Program-made: the position numbers and the translations under genes
Shown: positions 7,477-14,327 of the stretch, in pieces
Layout: each line of letters starts with the position of its first letter
Position numbering within the stretch: position 1 is the stretch's first letter
From: Gemmatimonadota bacterium
Lineage (GTDB): Bacteria > Gemmatimonadota > Gemmatimonadetes > Gemmatimonadales > GWC2-71-9
Length of the DNA stretch: 14,950 nucleotides
Assembly (NCBI GenBank): GCA_003220955.1
Contig: QHTW01000011.1
Location: forward strand, 1,630 to 16,579
Direction of reading: 5' to 3'
The notes under the pieces: model-generated
What the model was told of the DNA's origin: nothing
Seen by the model: only the letters and a program-made list of their open reading frames with translations
The model's database searches: none

Positions 7477-9428
7477 CGACCACGCTCAATCCCCGGTTCA
7501 CGTTCGAGACGTTCGTGGTCGGCGCCGCGAACCGCCTCGCCGTCACGGCGGGGCGGACGGTCGCGGAGAATCCCGGCTCCGCCTACAACCCGCTCTTCAT
7601 CTATAGTGGCTCCGGCCTCGGGAAGACCCACGTCCTGATGGCCGTCGGGCATGCGGCCAAGGCGATTGCCGCGCAGCTGAACATCGAGTACCTGACGCTG
7701 GACGAGTATGTCGAGGCGTTCCATGCCGCGATCGCAGCCGGGCAGGGCGATGCCTTCCGCCGCCGTTTCCAGAACGTCGATGTGCTGCTCGTGGACGACG
7801 TCCAGTTCCTGACGAATCGCAAGGAGATGCAGGCCGAATTGCTGCGGCTCACCGAGGCGCTGCAGCAGTCCGGGCATCAGATCGTGCTGGCCAGCGACCG
7901 CCCCCCGGCGGAGATCGCCGACCTGGACGAGCGTCTGATTTCGCGCTTCTCCGGCGGCCTGGTCGTCGACATCGGCATCCCCGACTATGAGACGCGGGTG
8001 GCGATCCTGCGGCGCAAGGCGGAGGAGCGCGGCTCGTCGTTCCAGCCGGGCGTGCTGGAGACTGTGGCGAAGGTGGAGTACCCGAACGTACGCGAGCTGA
8101 TGGGGGCGCTCAATCGCCTGATCGCGTTTCAAGCGGTCAACGACATGCCCATCAATGAGGAAGCGGTGCGGAAAGTACTCGGTATCCCCTCCGCCGCCGG
8201 TTCACCGACCGCCGCTTCACCTACTGCCGCCTCATCTCCCGCCGCCTCTGCAGATGAGTTCTCCCAGTTCCTGACGGACGTCACCGCAACGGTAGGGAAG
8301 GCCGTCGAAGCGTGGCGCGCGCGTGTCACCGAAGCGGTTATGCGATGGGAAGGCGAGGGGTACCGGACGGGCCGCCTCGAAAAACTCCTCGAGCAGGAGA
8401 CGCCGGCGGCGGTGGATGACGCGATCGCCGCTTATGTGCAAGACGTCGAGCGTCTCAAGGCGCTCGAGGCCGAAGTCGCCGTGCTCGACCCGCAGGCGGC
8501 CGGCGACAAAGTGTTCCGCGATCCGGACCACATGGATCAGGCCGAAGCCGCGGCGGCGAAGGTGCGCGACGGAGCCGCGCCGCCCCCGGCGCCATCGGGC
8601 GCGTTCCCGTTCGACAGTTTCCTCGTGGGTCTCTCGAACGAGGTCGCGCTCAACGCCGCGCGCGATGTGATCGCCAAACCCGGCAAGAAGTACAACCCGG
8701 TCGTCATCGTCGGGCGGAGCGGGCTGGGGAAGACGCATCTGCTCAACGCCATCGGCCTCGAGCTGGCGAAGAAGAAAAACGCGGTCGTGGCGTGCCTCTC
8801 GACCCAGCAGTTTGTGGACGAGCTCATCGCGGCGATCGACGGCAATCGTGTCGACTGGTGGCGGGCACGCTATCGCCGCGCCACGGCGCTGTTGCTCGAC
8901 GACATCCAGCTGCTCGCCGGCAAGGAGCGCACCCAGCAAGAGCTGTTCAATCTGTTCAATCAATTGGTCGATGCCGACCGCCAGCTCATCTTCACGGCGC
9001 CCGCGCACCCGAACACCCTCGAGGGCCTCGAGGAACGCATCGTGTCGCGACTCGAGGGCGGGCTCGTGGCCGAGATCGCGGATCCCGACAAGGAGCTGCG
9101 ACGCAGCGTGCTCGAGCGGCTGCTGACGAGCCAGCACGTGTCTATCGAGCCGGCGCTGCTCGACTACCTAGCCGACCGCCCCATCGATTCGGTCCGCAGC
9201 TTGACCGGCATCGTGCAGCGCCTCGTGGAGGCGGCGGCGGCACAGGACGCGCCGGTGACGGCAGGGCTCGCCCGCGACGTCCTCGAAGGCGCACCTGCTC
9301 CGCGCCGCTCGACCGGGTTGCGGACCAGCGGCATCGTCGTCTCGAGTGCGGGGGGCGTGCGGAGCCGTGAAAAGATGGTGTGGGACTGGCCCGCGTCCGG
9401 CGACCGCGTGATCGAGGACCTGCGCTAA
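7473..9428 (+). CDS. Tandem DnaA-type AAA+ ATPase without DNA-binding domain
   Basis: 651 aa. AAA+ domain 1 (residues ~8-237) has Walker A GSGLGKT (46-52), a DnaA-type initiator-specific helix around 80-100, Walker B VLLVDDVQF (104-112), sensor 1 LASDRPP and arginine-finger motif SRFSGGL (R158). A linker follows: Ser/Pro/Ala repeats (244-258), then charged helices to ~345. AAA+ domain 2 (residues ~378-600) has FDSFLVG, Walker A GRSGLGKT (414-421), its own initiator-specific helix, Walker B ALLLDDIQLL and SRLEGGL (R526). Its sensor 1 is altered (TAPAHP in place of TSDRPP). DnaA domains I and IV are absent, so classical oriC binding is not expected. The tail ends in a VWDWP motif. Gene overlaps on both sides tie it to mglA and the second PATAN gene. 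It is not the chromosomal dnaA; its function is unknown. Confidence 0.9.
   Translation: MTTTLNPRFTFETFVVGAANRLAVTAGRTVAENPGSAYNPLFIYSGSGLGKTHVLMAVGHAAKAIAAQLNIEYLTLDEYVEAFHAAIAAGQGDAFRRRFQNVDVLLVDDVQFLTNRKEMQAELLRLTEALQQSGHQIVLASDRPPAEIADLDERLISRFSGGLVVDIGIPDYETRVAILRRKAEERGSSFQPGVLETVAKVEYPNVRELMGALNRLIAFQAVNDMPINEEAVRKVLGIPSAAGSPTAASPTAASSPAASADEFSQFLTDVTATVGKAVEAWRARVTEAVMRWEGEGYRTGRLEKLLEQETPAAVDDAIAAYVQDVERLKALEAEVAVLDPQAAGDKVFRDPDHMDQAEAAAAKVRDGAAPPPAPSGAFPFDSFLVGLSNEVALNAARDVIAKPGKKYNPVVIVGRSGLGKTHLLNAIGLELAKKKNAVVACLSTQQFVDELIAAIDGNRVDWWRARYRRATALLLDDIQLLAGKERTQQELFNLFNQLVDADRQLIFTAPAHPNTLEGLEERIVSRLEGGLVAEIADPDKELRRSVLERLLTSQHVSIEPALLDYLADRPIDSVRSLTGIVQRLVEAAAAQDAPVTAGLARDVLEGAPAPRRSTGLRTSGIVVSSAGGVRSREKMVWDWPASGDRVIEDLR
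8202..8246 (+). repeat. Three imperfect 15-nt repeats coding SPTAA-type linker units
   Basis: Three consecutive 15-nt units encode SPTAA, SPTAA and SSPAA inside the linker between the two AAA+ domains. They preserve the frame, so gain or loss of a unit would only change linker length. Confidence 0.75.
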
Positions 9429-11018
9429 TGGCGATCAAGGGATCACTCAAGGAAGCGTCGCTCCCCGACGTGCTGCAGCTGCTCGCGCTGGGGCAGAAGA
9501 CGGGCTGCTTGTCGATCGCCGACCGCTCGAACTTCGGCTACATCTATTTCGACCGGGGCCGCATCAGCTACGCATCGATCGTCAACCGCCGCGACCGCCT
9601 CGGCGACATCCTCGTCAAGCATGAAAAGATCACGCAGGAGCAGCTCGACGCCGCGATCCACCGCCAGGCGAAAGCGCGCGACAAGAAGCTGGGTGAGATC
9701 CTCGTCATCCAGAACGTGCTGACGCAGCAGGAGCTCGAGCGCTACATGCGGATGCAGATCGAGGAGTCGGTGTATTACCTGTTCACCTGGACGCAGGGCA
9801 CGTTCAACTTCGAGGCGGACGTCCGGCCGGAGCAGCAGGATTTTCTGGTCTCGATCAACCCCGAGTCACTGTTGCTCGAGGGCGCGCGCCGGGTGGATGA
9901 GTGGGGGCTCATCGAGAAGAAGATTCCCTCATTCGATCTGATTTTTCTGGTGGACCGCGATCGCCTCGCCATCAGCGACGCAAAGCTGACCGAAGTCCAG
10001 GATCGCCTCCTGCCGCTGCTCGACGGGTCCCGCGACGTGAATCAGGTCATCGAAGACTCCGGGCTCGGAGAATTCGAGGTCGGGAAGGCGTTGTACGGGC
10101 TGGTGACGGCGGGCTTCCTGCACCGTGCCGGCCGCACCGCGAGCGCCGAGGACGTGAAGATGACGGACGCCCGCGTGGAAGAGCACCGCAATCTGGGGAT
10201 CGCCTTTTACAAGACCGGCATGCTGGACGAAGCCGCGCGGGAATTCCGTCGCGTCGCGGAGCTCCGGGGCACGGACGCCAACGCTCATTTCTTCATTGGA
10301 CTCGTCGCGCTCAAACAAGCGCGCTGGCGCGAGGCAATGGAGGCGCTGCGGCTCGCCGCGGAGAAGGGCGGCGGCCGGCCGGCGGTGTTCCACAACCTCG
10401 GCTTCGCACGCGGAGGCGGCGTACTCGGAGGCGGCCGCGCGCGCGCGCACCGATCCGCGGGTGTACGTGGGGTGGGGGATCGTCGCCTTGAAGCAGGGCG
10501 ATCACGCGAGCGCCGCGGGACGTCTCGACCGGGCAAAGGAGCTGTTCGCCGGGAAGGTGCCGCCGATCTGGTTCTGGGCGCGGGTGCTGGCAGCCGCGGC
10601 CGCCGGGGACTTCGAAACCGCGGAGCGGGTCGCGGCGCAGGCCGTCGAGGCCTTCCCCCAGAACGGCGTGTTACGGAACAACCTTTCCGTGCTGCATGAG
10701 CTCGCCGGCAAGTTGCCGGAAGCGGAGGAGCTGGCCCGCGCGGCGCTGCACGACGAGCCGTCGTTGCCCCAGCTCTCCAAGAATCTCGGCGACCTGGCCT
10801 ACCGCGGGTCCCGCTACGATGAGGCGTGGGCGCTGTACCAGCGCGCGATCGAGCTGTCCCCCGAGCTCGGCGACGACGTCTACTTCAAGCTCGGCAACAT
10901 CGCGTACAAGCGAAACAATCGCGACCAGGCGGATGCACTGTGGCGCCGCGCGCTCGAGTTGAACCCCAAGCACGAACTCGTCAAAGCGAATCTGGATACG
11001 TTGAGCGCCTTATCGTGA
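9428..11018 (+). CDS. Second PATAN (DUF4388)/MshEN-like/TPR protein, frame-broken near 10403-10412
   Basis: Paralogue of the 4079 gene. From ATG 9428 (TAATG overlap) residues 1-55 are PATAN (MAIKGSL, DVLQLLALGQKTGCLSI). Residues 57-80 and 87-110 are MshEN-like units, but position 10 is Glu and Asn instead of Gly. LLLEGARRVDEW and a helical segment to ~235 follow, then TPRs. The opening frame carries TPR sequence up to HNLGFA (residue 327). The continuation, HAEAAYSEAAARA onward, lies in another frame and runs ~200 residues through further TPRs to TGA at 11018. About eight residues of one TPR (its Leu11-Gly15 turn) are missing at the join, so bases appear to be deleted and a plain slip does not fit. 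The intact product would be ~540 aa. Whether it is a pseudogene or a sequence error is unresolved. Confidence 0.85.
10403..10412 (+). other. Frame break inside TPR region of second PATAN protein
   Basis: The coding frame changes here between HNLGFA and HAEAAYSEA. The missing TPR positions imply loss of roughly 23-26 nt (3n+2). A 10-bp direct repeat and a 13-nt alternating CG run lie immediately downstream. Confidence 0.75.
10411..10435 (+). repeat. 10-bp direct repeat next to the frame break
   Basis: CGGAGGCGGC occurs at 10411-10420 and again at 10426-10435, separated by GTACT. It is followed at 10436-10448 by an uninterrupted CGCGCG run. Such sequence favours slippage and assembly collapse. 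Confidence 0.85.
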
Positions 11019-11753
11019 GCTCGGCGGGAACGGACGAGCGCGCCTTTCAGGCGCTCACGCAGAAGATTTCCAGAGCGCGGGGGCTGAGCTGCGAATCCTA
11101 CAAGCACAAATGCTTGAAGCGGCGCATCGCGGTGCGCATGCGCGCCCGCGGCGTCCATACCTACGACGATTACGCTCACGATCAACGTCACCAAATTCTT
11201 CCGCAATCTCGAAACCTGGGAGGCGCTGCGGCCCTATCTGCGCAAGCTCGGTGACGCGCATGCCGATCTGCGCATCTGGTCGGCGGGCTGCGCGTCCGGT
11301 GAAGAGCCCTACACGATCGCGGTGCTCGTGCTCGAGACCCTCGGCGAGCGGCGAGCCGTCATCGATGCGACCGACATCGATCGGCTGAGCCTCGAGCGGA
11401 CGCAGCAGGCAACGTATCCTCACGCCGCGTTCACCGAGATGCCGGTGGACCTGAAGCGCCGCTACTTCCGCGACGACCAGCCGCTTCCGGGTGTACGCCA
11501 GCTCGTGCAGGTACGCCAGCACGACCTGACACGCGAGCCGCCACCTCATCCGCCCTATGACCTCATCGTGTGCCGCAACGTGGCCATCTATTTCGAGCGA
11601 ACGGCGCAGGAGCGGCTCTTTCAAGTGTTCGTGGACGCGCTGGCACCCGGCGGTGTGCTGCTGCTCGGCAAGGTCGAAACGCTGTTCGGCCCTGCGCGCG
11701 AGCGACTCACGCTCGTCGATCCGCGCGAGCGGATCTATACGAAGCCGGCGTGA
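11015..11753 (+). CDS. cheR: CheR methyltransferase, frame-broken near 11171-11180
   Basis: CheR methylates receptor glutamates using S-adenosylmethionine. The start is GTG at 11015 in a GTGA overlap. The first 54 codons give the CheR N-terminal helical domain (YKHKCLKRRIAVRMRARG, then TYDDYA). The rest is in a second frame from LTINVTKFFRN onward. It includes the SAM-binding motif SAGCASGEEPYTIA, the ATDID strand, CRNVAIYF and the C-terminal LVDPRERIY strand. Relative to the family, about 15-17 residues of the loop between TYDDY and LTINVT are absent, so ~47 or 50 nt are missing (3n+2). As written, only a ~79-aa truncated peptide would be made. All methyltransferase motifs are otherwise intact, which argues for a very recent lesion or a sequence error. 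Confidence 0.9.
11171..11180 (+). other. Frame break with missing codons in cheR
   Basis: Upstream frame reads TYDDYA; downstream frame reads LTINVTKFF. CheR proteins normally have about 16 more residues between these motifs. The join sequence TACGCTCACG could combine two ACGC copies, consistent with a short-homology deletion. Confidence 0.75.
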
Positions 11754-12232
11754 AGGAAGTCATCGTCAGCGTGGCCGATTGGGCAGCCGAGCGTGGGGAC
11801 GGCGTACTGGTGACCCTGGGACTCGGCTCGTGCGTCGCCATCATGCTGCACGATGCCCAGGCCAGGGCGGGAGCGATGGCCCATGTGCTGCTCCCCTCGC
11901 TGAGCCTCGCGCGCGACATCACCAATAAAGCAAAGTTTCCGGAGACCGCTGTGCCGTTGCTGATCGAGCGGCTCAAAGGACTGGGTGCCGACCCGCGCCG
12001 TCTGGTCGCGAAACTGGCCGGCGGCGCCAGCATGTTCGGCCAGCTCGTCACGCCCGGCACGATTCAGATGGGGGAGCGCAACCTGCTGGCGGCGCGGACA
12101 GCCCTCCGTGCCGCCGCCATTCCGATCGTCCGGGAAGCGGTCGGGGGAGAGCGCGGCCGCAGCGTGCGCTTTCACGTCAAGGACGGCCGGGCGGAGATCC
12201 GCTCGGTTGGAGCCGATGTCGCCGTCATCTGA
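11750..12232 (+). CDS. cheD: CheD receptor glutamine deamidase / CheC partner
   Basis: 160 aa, normal CheD length. The catalytic triad is conserved with exact family spacing: T22 and C28 in TLGLGSC, and H45 in GAMAHVLLP (Cys to His 17 residues, Thr to Cys 6). GGASMFG and the C-terminal RSVRFHVKDGRAEIRSV strand are also typical. CheD deamidates receptor glutamines and, in CheC-containing systems, is sequestered by CheC and activates it. The presence of cheC in the same train makes that feedback likely. The start is GTG at 11750, in a GTGA overlap with the cheR stop; the ribosome site is weak, suggesting translational coupling to cheR. Confidence 0.95.
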   Translation: MKEVIVSVADWAAERGDGVLVTLGLGSCVAIMLHDAQARAGAMAHVLLPSLSLARDITNKAKFPETAVPLLIERLKGLGADPRRLVAKLAGGASMFGQLVTPGTIQMGERNLLAARTALRAAAIPIVREAVGGERGRSVRFHVKDGRAEIRSVGADVAVI

Positions 12233-13346
12233 CCCCACGGGCCGCGTTCCCCCCCCCGTTCGTCCGACGGTGCTCGTCGCCGACGACAGCGCGCTCATGC
12301 GGCGCGTCCTGGTGGACGTCTTGAGCGGCGGCGACCGTGGCGACGGGGAGTTTCGAGTCGTCGCCACCGCCCGCGATGGGCTGGACGCGATCGCCAAGGT
12401 CCACCAGCACAAGCCCGATGTCATCACGCTCGACCTCGAGATGCCGCAGCTCGACGGGCTCGGCGCGATCGGGTACATCATGTCCGAGTCGCCACGGCCC
12501 ATCGTCGTCGTCAGCGCGTACGCGGGGCCCGGCCCGCAGGCCGCGATTCGGGCGCTCAAGCTTGGCGCGGTCGAGATCGTCGCGAAGCCACCGCCTGAGG
12601 TTTTCGGCCATCCGCGCGCCGCGCTCGAGGCGCTCGCGCCGCAGCTCATCGCGGCTGTGCGCCGGGCGCTCGCGGCCGATGTCTCGCACGTCAAGGTCCT
12701 GGCGCGTCCTCCCGCGCCGGTGGTGCACCCGCCCGAGCTCGCGCTGCGCGGCCGCGCGGTGCTCGCCGTGGGCGTCGCCGCTTCGACCGGTGGCCCGCGC
12801 GCGCTCGCCGACGTCATTCCGCGTCTGCCGACCGGCCGTGGCGCTGCGATCCTCATCGTGCAGCACATGCCGCCCAAATTCACGCGCAGTCTCGCAGAGC
12901 GGCTCGATTCGATGAGCCGCTTGCGCGTCGTCGAGGCGGCTGACGGTGCACCGATCGTCGCCGATACGGCATACGTGGCGCCCGGCGATTATCATATGCG
13001 GGTGCGTTCCGCTCCCGACGGTCCTGTCATCGCGCTCGATCAATCCGCCCCCCTCTGGGGCGTCCGCCCCGCGGCCGATCCGCTGTTCCGCTCTATCGCC
13101 GAGGTATACGGCGCGTTCGGCATGGGGGTCGTGCTCACGGGCATGGGCCGCGACGGCGCCGGCGGTTTGCGGGCGATCCATGACGCCGGCGGAACCGGGC
13201 TCGCCCAGGATCGTGAGACCGCCGTGATTCCGGGGATGCCGGTGGCGGCGGTGCAAGCGGGTGGCGTCGATGCAGTGCTGCCACTCGGCCAGATCGCCGA
13301 TCGCGTCGCGGCCGAGCTGGCGCGCCGGAAAGCGCAGACGTCGTGA
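12216..13346 (+). CDS. cheB: CheB chemotaxis response regulator methylesterase
   Basis: 376 aa. The N-terminal receiver has acidic residues D23-D24 in LVADDSALMRR and phospho-acceptor D73 in TLDLEMPQ. A short linker (~150-185) leads to the methylesterase domain with catalytic S190 (AASTGGPRAL), H217 (VQHMPPKF) and D313 (GMGRDGAGG). All key residues are present. CheB-P removes receptor methyl groups and can deamidate them. The ATG at 12216 overlaps cheD by 17 nt, and GGAG lies 3 nt upstream. Codons 12-14 are a run of nine Cs (PPP), a possible slippage site near the start. The stop TGA is followed by the only sizeable non-coding gap in the window. Confidence 0.96.
   Translation: MSPSSDPTGRVPPPVRPTVLVADDSALMRRVLVDVLSGGDRGDGEFRVVATARDGLDAIAKVHQHKPDVITLDLEMPQLDGLGAIGYIMSESPRPIVVVSAYAGPGPQAAIRALKLGAVEIVAKPPPEVFGHPRAALEALAPQLIAAVRRALAADVSHVKVLARPPAPVVHPPELALRGRAVLAVGVAASTGGPRALADVIPRLPTGRGAAILIVQHMPPKFTRSLAERLDSMSRLRVVEAADGAPIVADTAYVAPGDYHMRVRSAPDGPVIALDQSAPLWGVRPAADPLFRSIAEVYGAFGMGVVLTGMGRDGAGGLRAIHDAGGTGLAQDRETAVIPGMPVAAVQAGGVDAVLPLGQIADRVAAELARRKAQTS
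12249..12257 (+). repeat. Nine-base C homopolymer inside cheB codons 12-14
   Basis: Nine consecutive C residues encode Pro12-Pro14, just before the receiver domain. In-frame as written; a 1-nt change would truncate CheB before its receiver. Confidence 0.9.
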
Positions 13347-13434
13347 TTCGACAGGCTAAAGCCTGCGCTCGGCGCTACGCTGTCCTTAAGGACAGTGCCT
13401 TGCCGAGCCCATCCTTCAGGATGGGAATGCGGCG
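13347..13434 (+). repeat. Intergenic cluster of three hairpins (REP-like palindromic element)
   Basis: Three inverted repeats fill this 88-nt gap. Hairpin 1 is CAGGCT-AA-AGCCTG (13352-13365). Hairpin 2 has an outer stem GCTCGGC (13367-13373) / GCCGAGC (13402-13408) enclosing the perfect palindrome CTGTCCTTAAGGACAG (13380-13395). Hairpin 3 is CCCATCCT-TC-AGGATGGG (13408-13425), sharing one base with hairpin 2. There is no T-tract after any stem, so an intrinsic terminator is unlikely. The compact, modular look suggests a dispersed intergenic palindromic repeat. No second copy exists in the window, so repetition in the genome is untested. Confidence 0.8.
13418..13426 (+). promoter_or_regulatory. 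Likely cheW ribosome site buried in a hairpin arm
   Basis: AGGATGGGA contains the only purine-rich Shine-Dalgarno-like sequence before the ATG at 13435 (GGGA, 8-nt spacing). Its first eight bases form the 3' arm of hairpin 3, so folding would hide it. Confidence 0.45.
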
Positions 13435-13860
13435 ATGAAAGGCTATTTGCTGGTCCGTTCCCAGGGAAAATCGTACGGCTTCCCCGTCGGCCGGGTGCTC
13501 GAAGTGGGTGATGCGACCGAGGTCCTCGATATTCCCCGCACGCTTCCCGCGGTGCGTGGCTTGACGACGCTGCGCGGGCGTCTCGTGCCGCTGATCCACC
13601 TGGGCGCATTTCTGACGGGAATCGAAGCCCCGGCAGTCGCCCCGCGCGGGGTGCGGACCGTGGTGCTCGTGGAGCTCGGCGCCACCGGCAAGCAGGTCGC
13701 GTTCGAGGTAGACGATGCTGACGCCGTGGTGCGCGAGCAGCCGCTCCCCGTGCCGCGCGGCCAGACGCTGCCGTGGGCGGCCGGCGTGGCCGAGCCGGAG
13801 GGTGGGGGAGGGCTGGTGCCGATCCTCGATCTCGACGCGCTGGGAGATCGGATCGTATGA
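13435..13860 (+). CDS. cheW: CheW-like adaptor protein 1
   Basis: 141 aa, a single CheW domain: GYLLVRSQGKSYGFPV, RVLEVGDATEVLDIP, GLTTLRGRLVPLIHLG (the conserved RG turn), VVLVELGATGKQVAFEVD and a final VPILDLDAL strand. CheW links receptors to CheA. It resembles the CheA P5 domain and the next gene in fold, but sequence identity between the two CheWs looks modest, so they are probably not a recent duplication. This is the only gene in the train whose start is far from the previous stop, and a hairpin array lies just upstream. The stop overlaps the next start (ATGA). Confidence 0.9.
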   Translation: MKGYLLVRSQGKSYGFPVGRVLEVGDATEVLDIPRTLPAVRGLTTLRGRLVPLIHLGAFLTGIEAPAVAPRGVRTVVLVELGATGKQVAFEVDDADAVVREQPLPVPRGQTLPWAAGVAEPEGGGGLVPILDLDALGDRIV

Positions 13861-14327
13861 CCATGACCAGTACCGGCGGTGATGATGTCCAGCTGGTCAC
13901 TTTCAAGGTCGGCGGCCAGGATTTCGCGTTCAACATCTTTCAAGTCGAGCGCATCTTGCGATACGAGGCACCGGCGCCGCTGCCCAAGGCGCCGGACTTT
14001 CTCGAAGGCGTGCTCCAGTATCAGGGGGGCGCGATCCCGCTCGTCGATTTGCGCAAGCGGCTCGGCGCGGCCGCGCCGCTGCGCGAGGATACGCGCACCG
14101 TCATTCTCGAGTTCGATGGCGGCAAGATCGGGATGATCGTTGACGCGGTCACCGAGGTGATGCAGGTGGCGGCACAGTCGGTGACGCCGCCGCCCGGGAT
14201 CGTCAAAGGGCTGGCTGCGGAATACATCGACGGCCTCGTCGTACGGAATGGCCGGACGATTGTCGTTTTGAACACGAACAAGCTGCTGAACTCCAATGAG
14301 AAACTGGCTCTGCAGGGAGTGACATGA
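13857..14327 (+). CDS. cheW: CheW-like adaptor protein 2
   Basis: 156 aa. A CheW domain spans residues ~10-150: LVTFKVGGQDFAFNIFQVER, PAPLPKAPDFLEGVLQYQGG, AIPLVDLRKRLG, TVILEFDGGKIGMIVDAVTEV, then GIVKGLAAEYIDGLVV and a C-terminal helix. The turn that usually reads NLRG in CheW reads YQGG here, so the Arg is replaced. This could alter receptor or CheA contacts and make this CheW functionally distinct from the first. The start is ATG in an ATGA overlap, with GGGAG 10 nt upstream; a second ATG two codons later is an alternative. Confidence 0.92.
   Translation: MTMTSTGGDDVQLVTFKVGGQDFAFNIFQVERILRYEAPAPLPKAPDFLEGVLQYQGGAIPLVDLRKRLGAAAPLREDTRTVILEFDGGKIGMIVDAVTEVMQVAAQSVTPPPGIVKGLAAEYIDGLVVRNGRTIVVLNTNKLLNSNEKLALQGVT
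14314..14319 (+). promoter_or_regulatory. Ribosome binding site for the terminal TPR gene
   Basis: AGGGAG lies 4 nt before ATG 14324, the clearest Shine-Dalgarno in the 3' part of the window. It supports that start even though the frame breaks later. Confidence 0.55.

Noticed and set aside
9380..9427. Upstream ATG extending the second PATAN protein into the AAA+ gene
   Set aside because: ATG at 9428 in TAATG gives a protein start matching the paralogue (MAIKG versus MAIEG); the extension is Arg-rich and outside the domain.
7473..9428. Calling the AAA+ gene the replication initiator dnaA (and expecting oriC nearby)
   Set aside because: Two AAA+ domains are present, DnaA domains I and IV are absent, and I saw no cluster of DnaA boxes or dnaN-like neighbour in the window.
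10400..11180. Programmed ribosomal frameshifting in the second PATAN gene and cheR
   Set aside because: No slippery heptamer or stop-stimulated site is seen, and conserved residues are missing at both joins; a simple frameshift would not restore them.
12225..13256. Minus-strand 343-codon open frame opposite cheB
   Set aside because: Antisense shadow of cheB; the plus strand has all receiver and esterase catalytic residues.
13347..13434. Rho-independent terminator between cheB and cheW
   Set aside because: Strong stems are present but none is followed by a run of Ts, and the following genes belong to the same pathway on the same strand.
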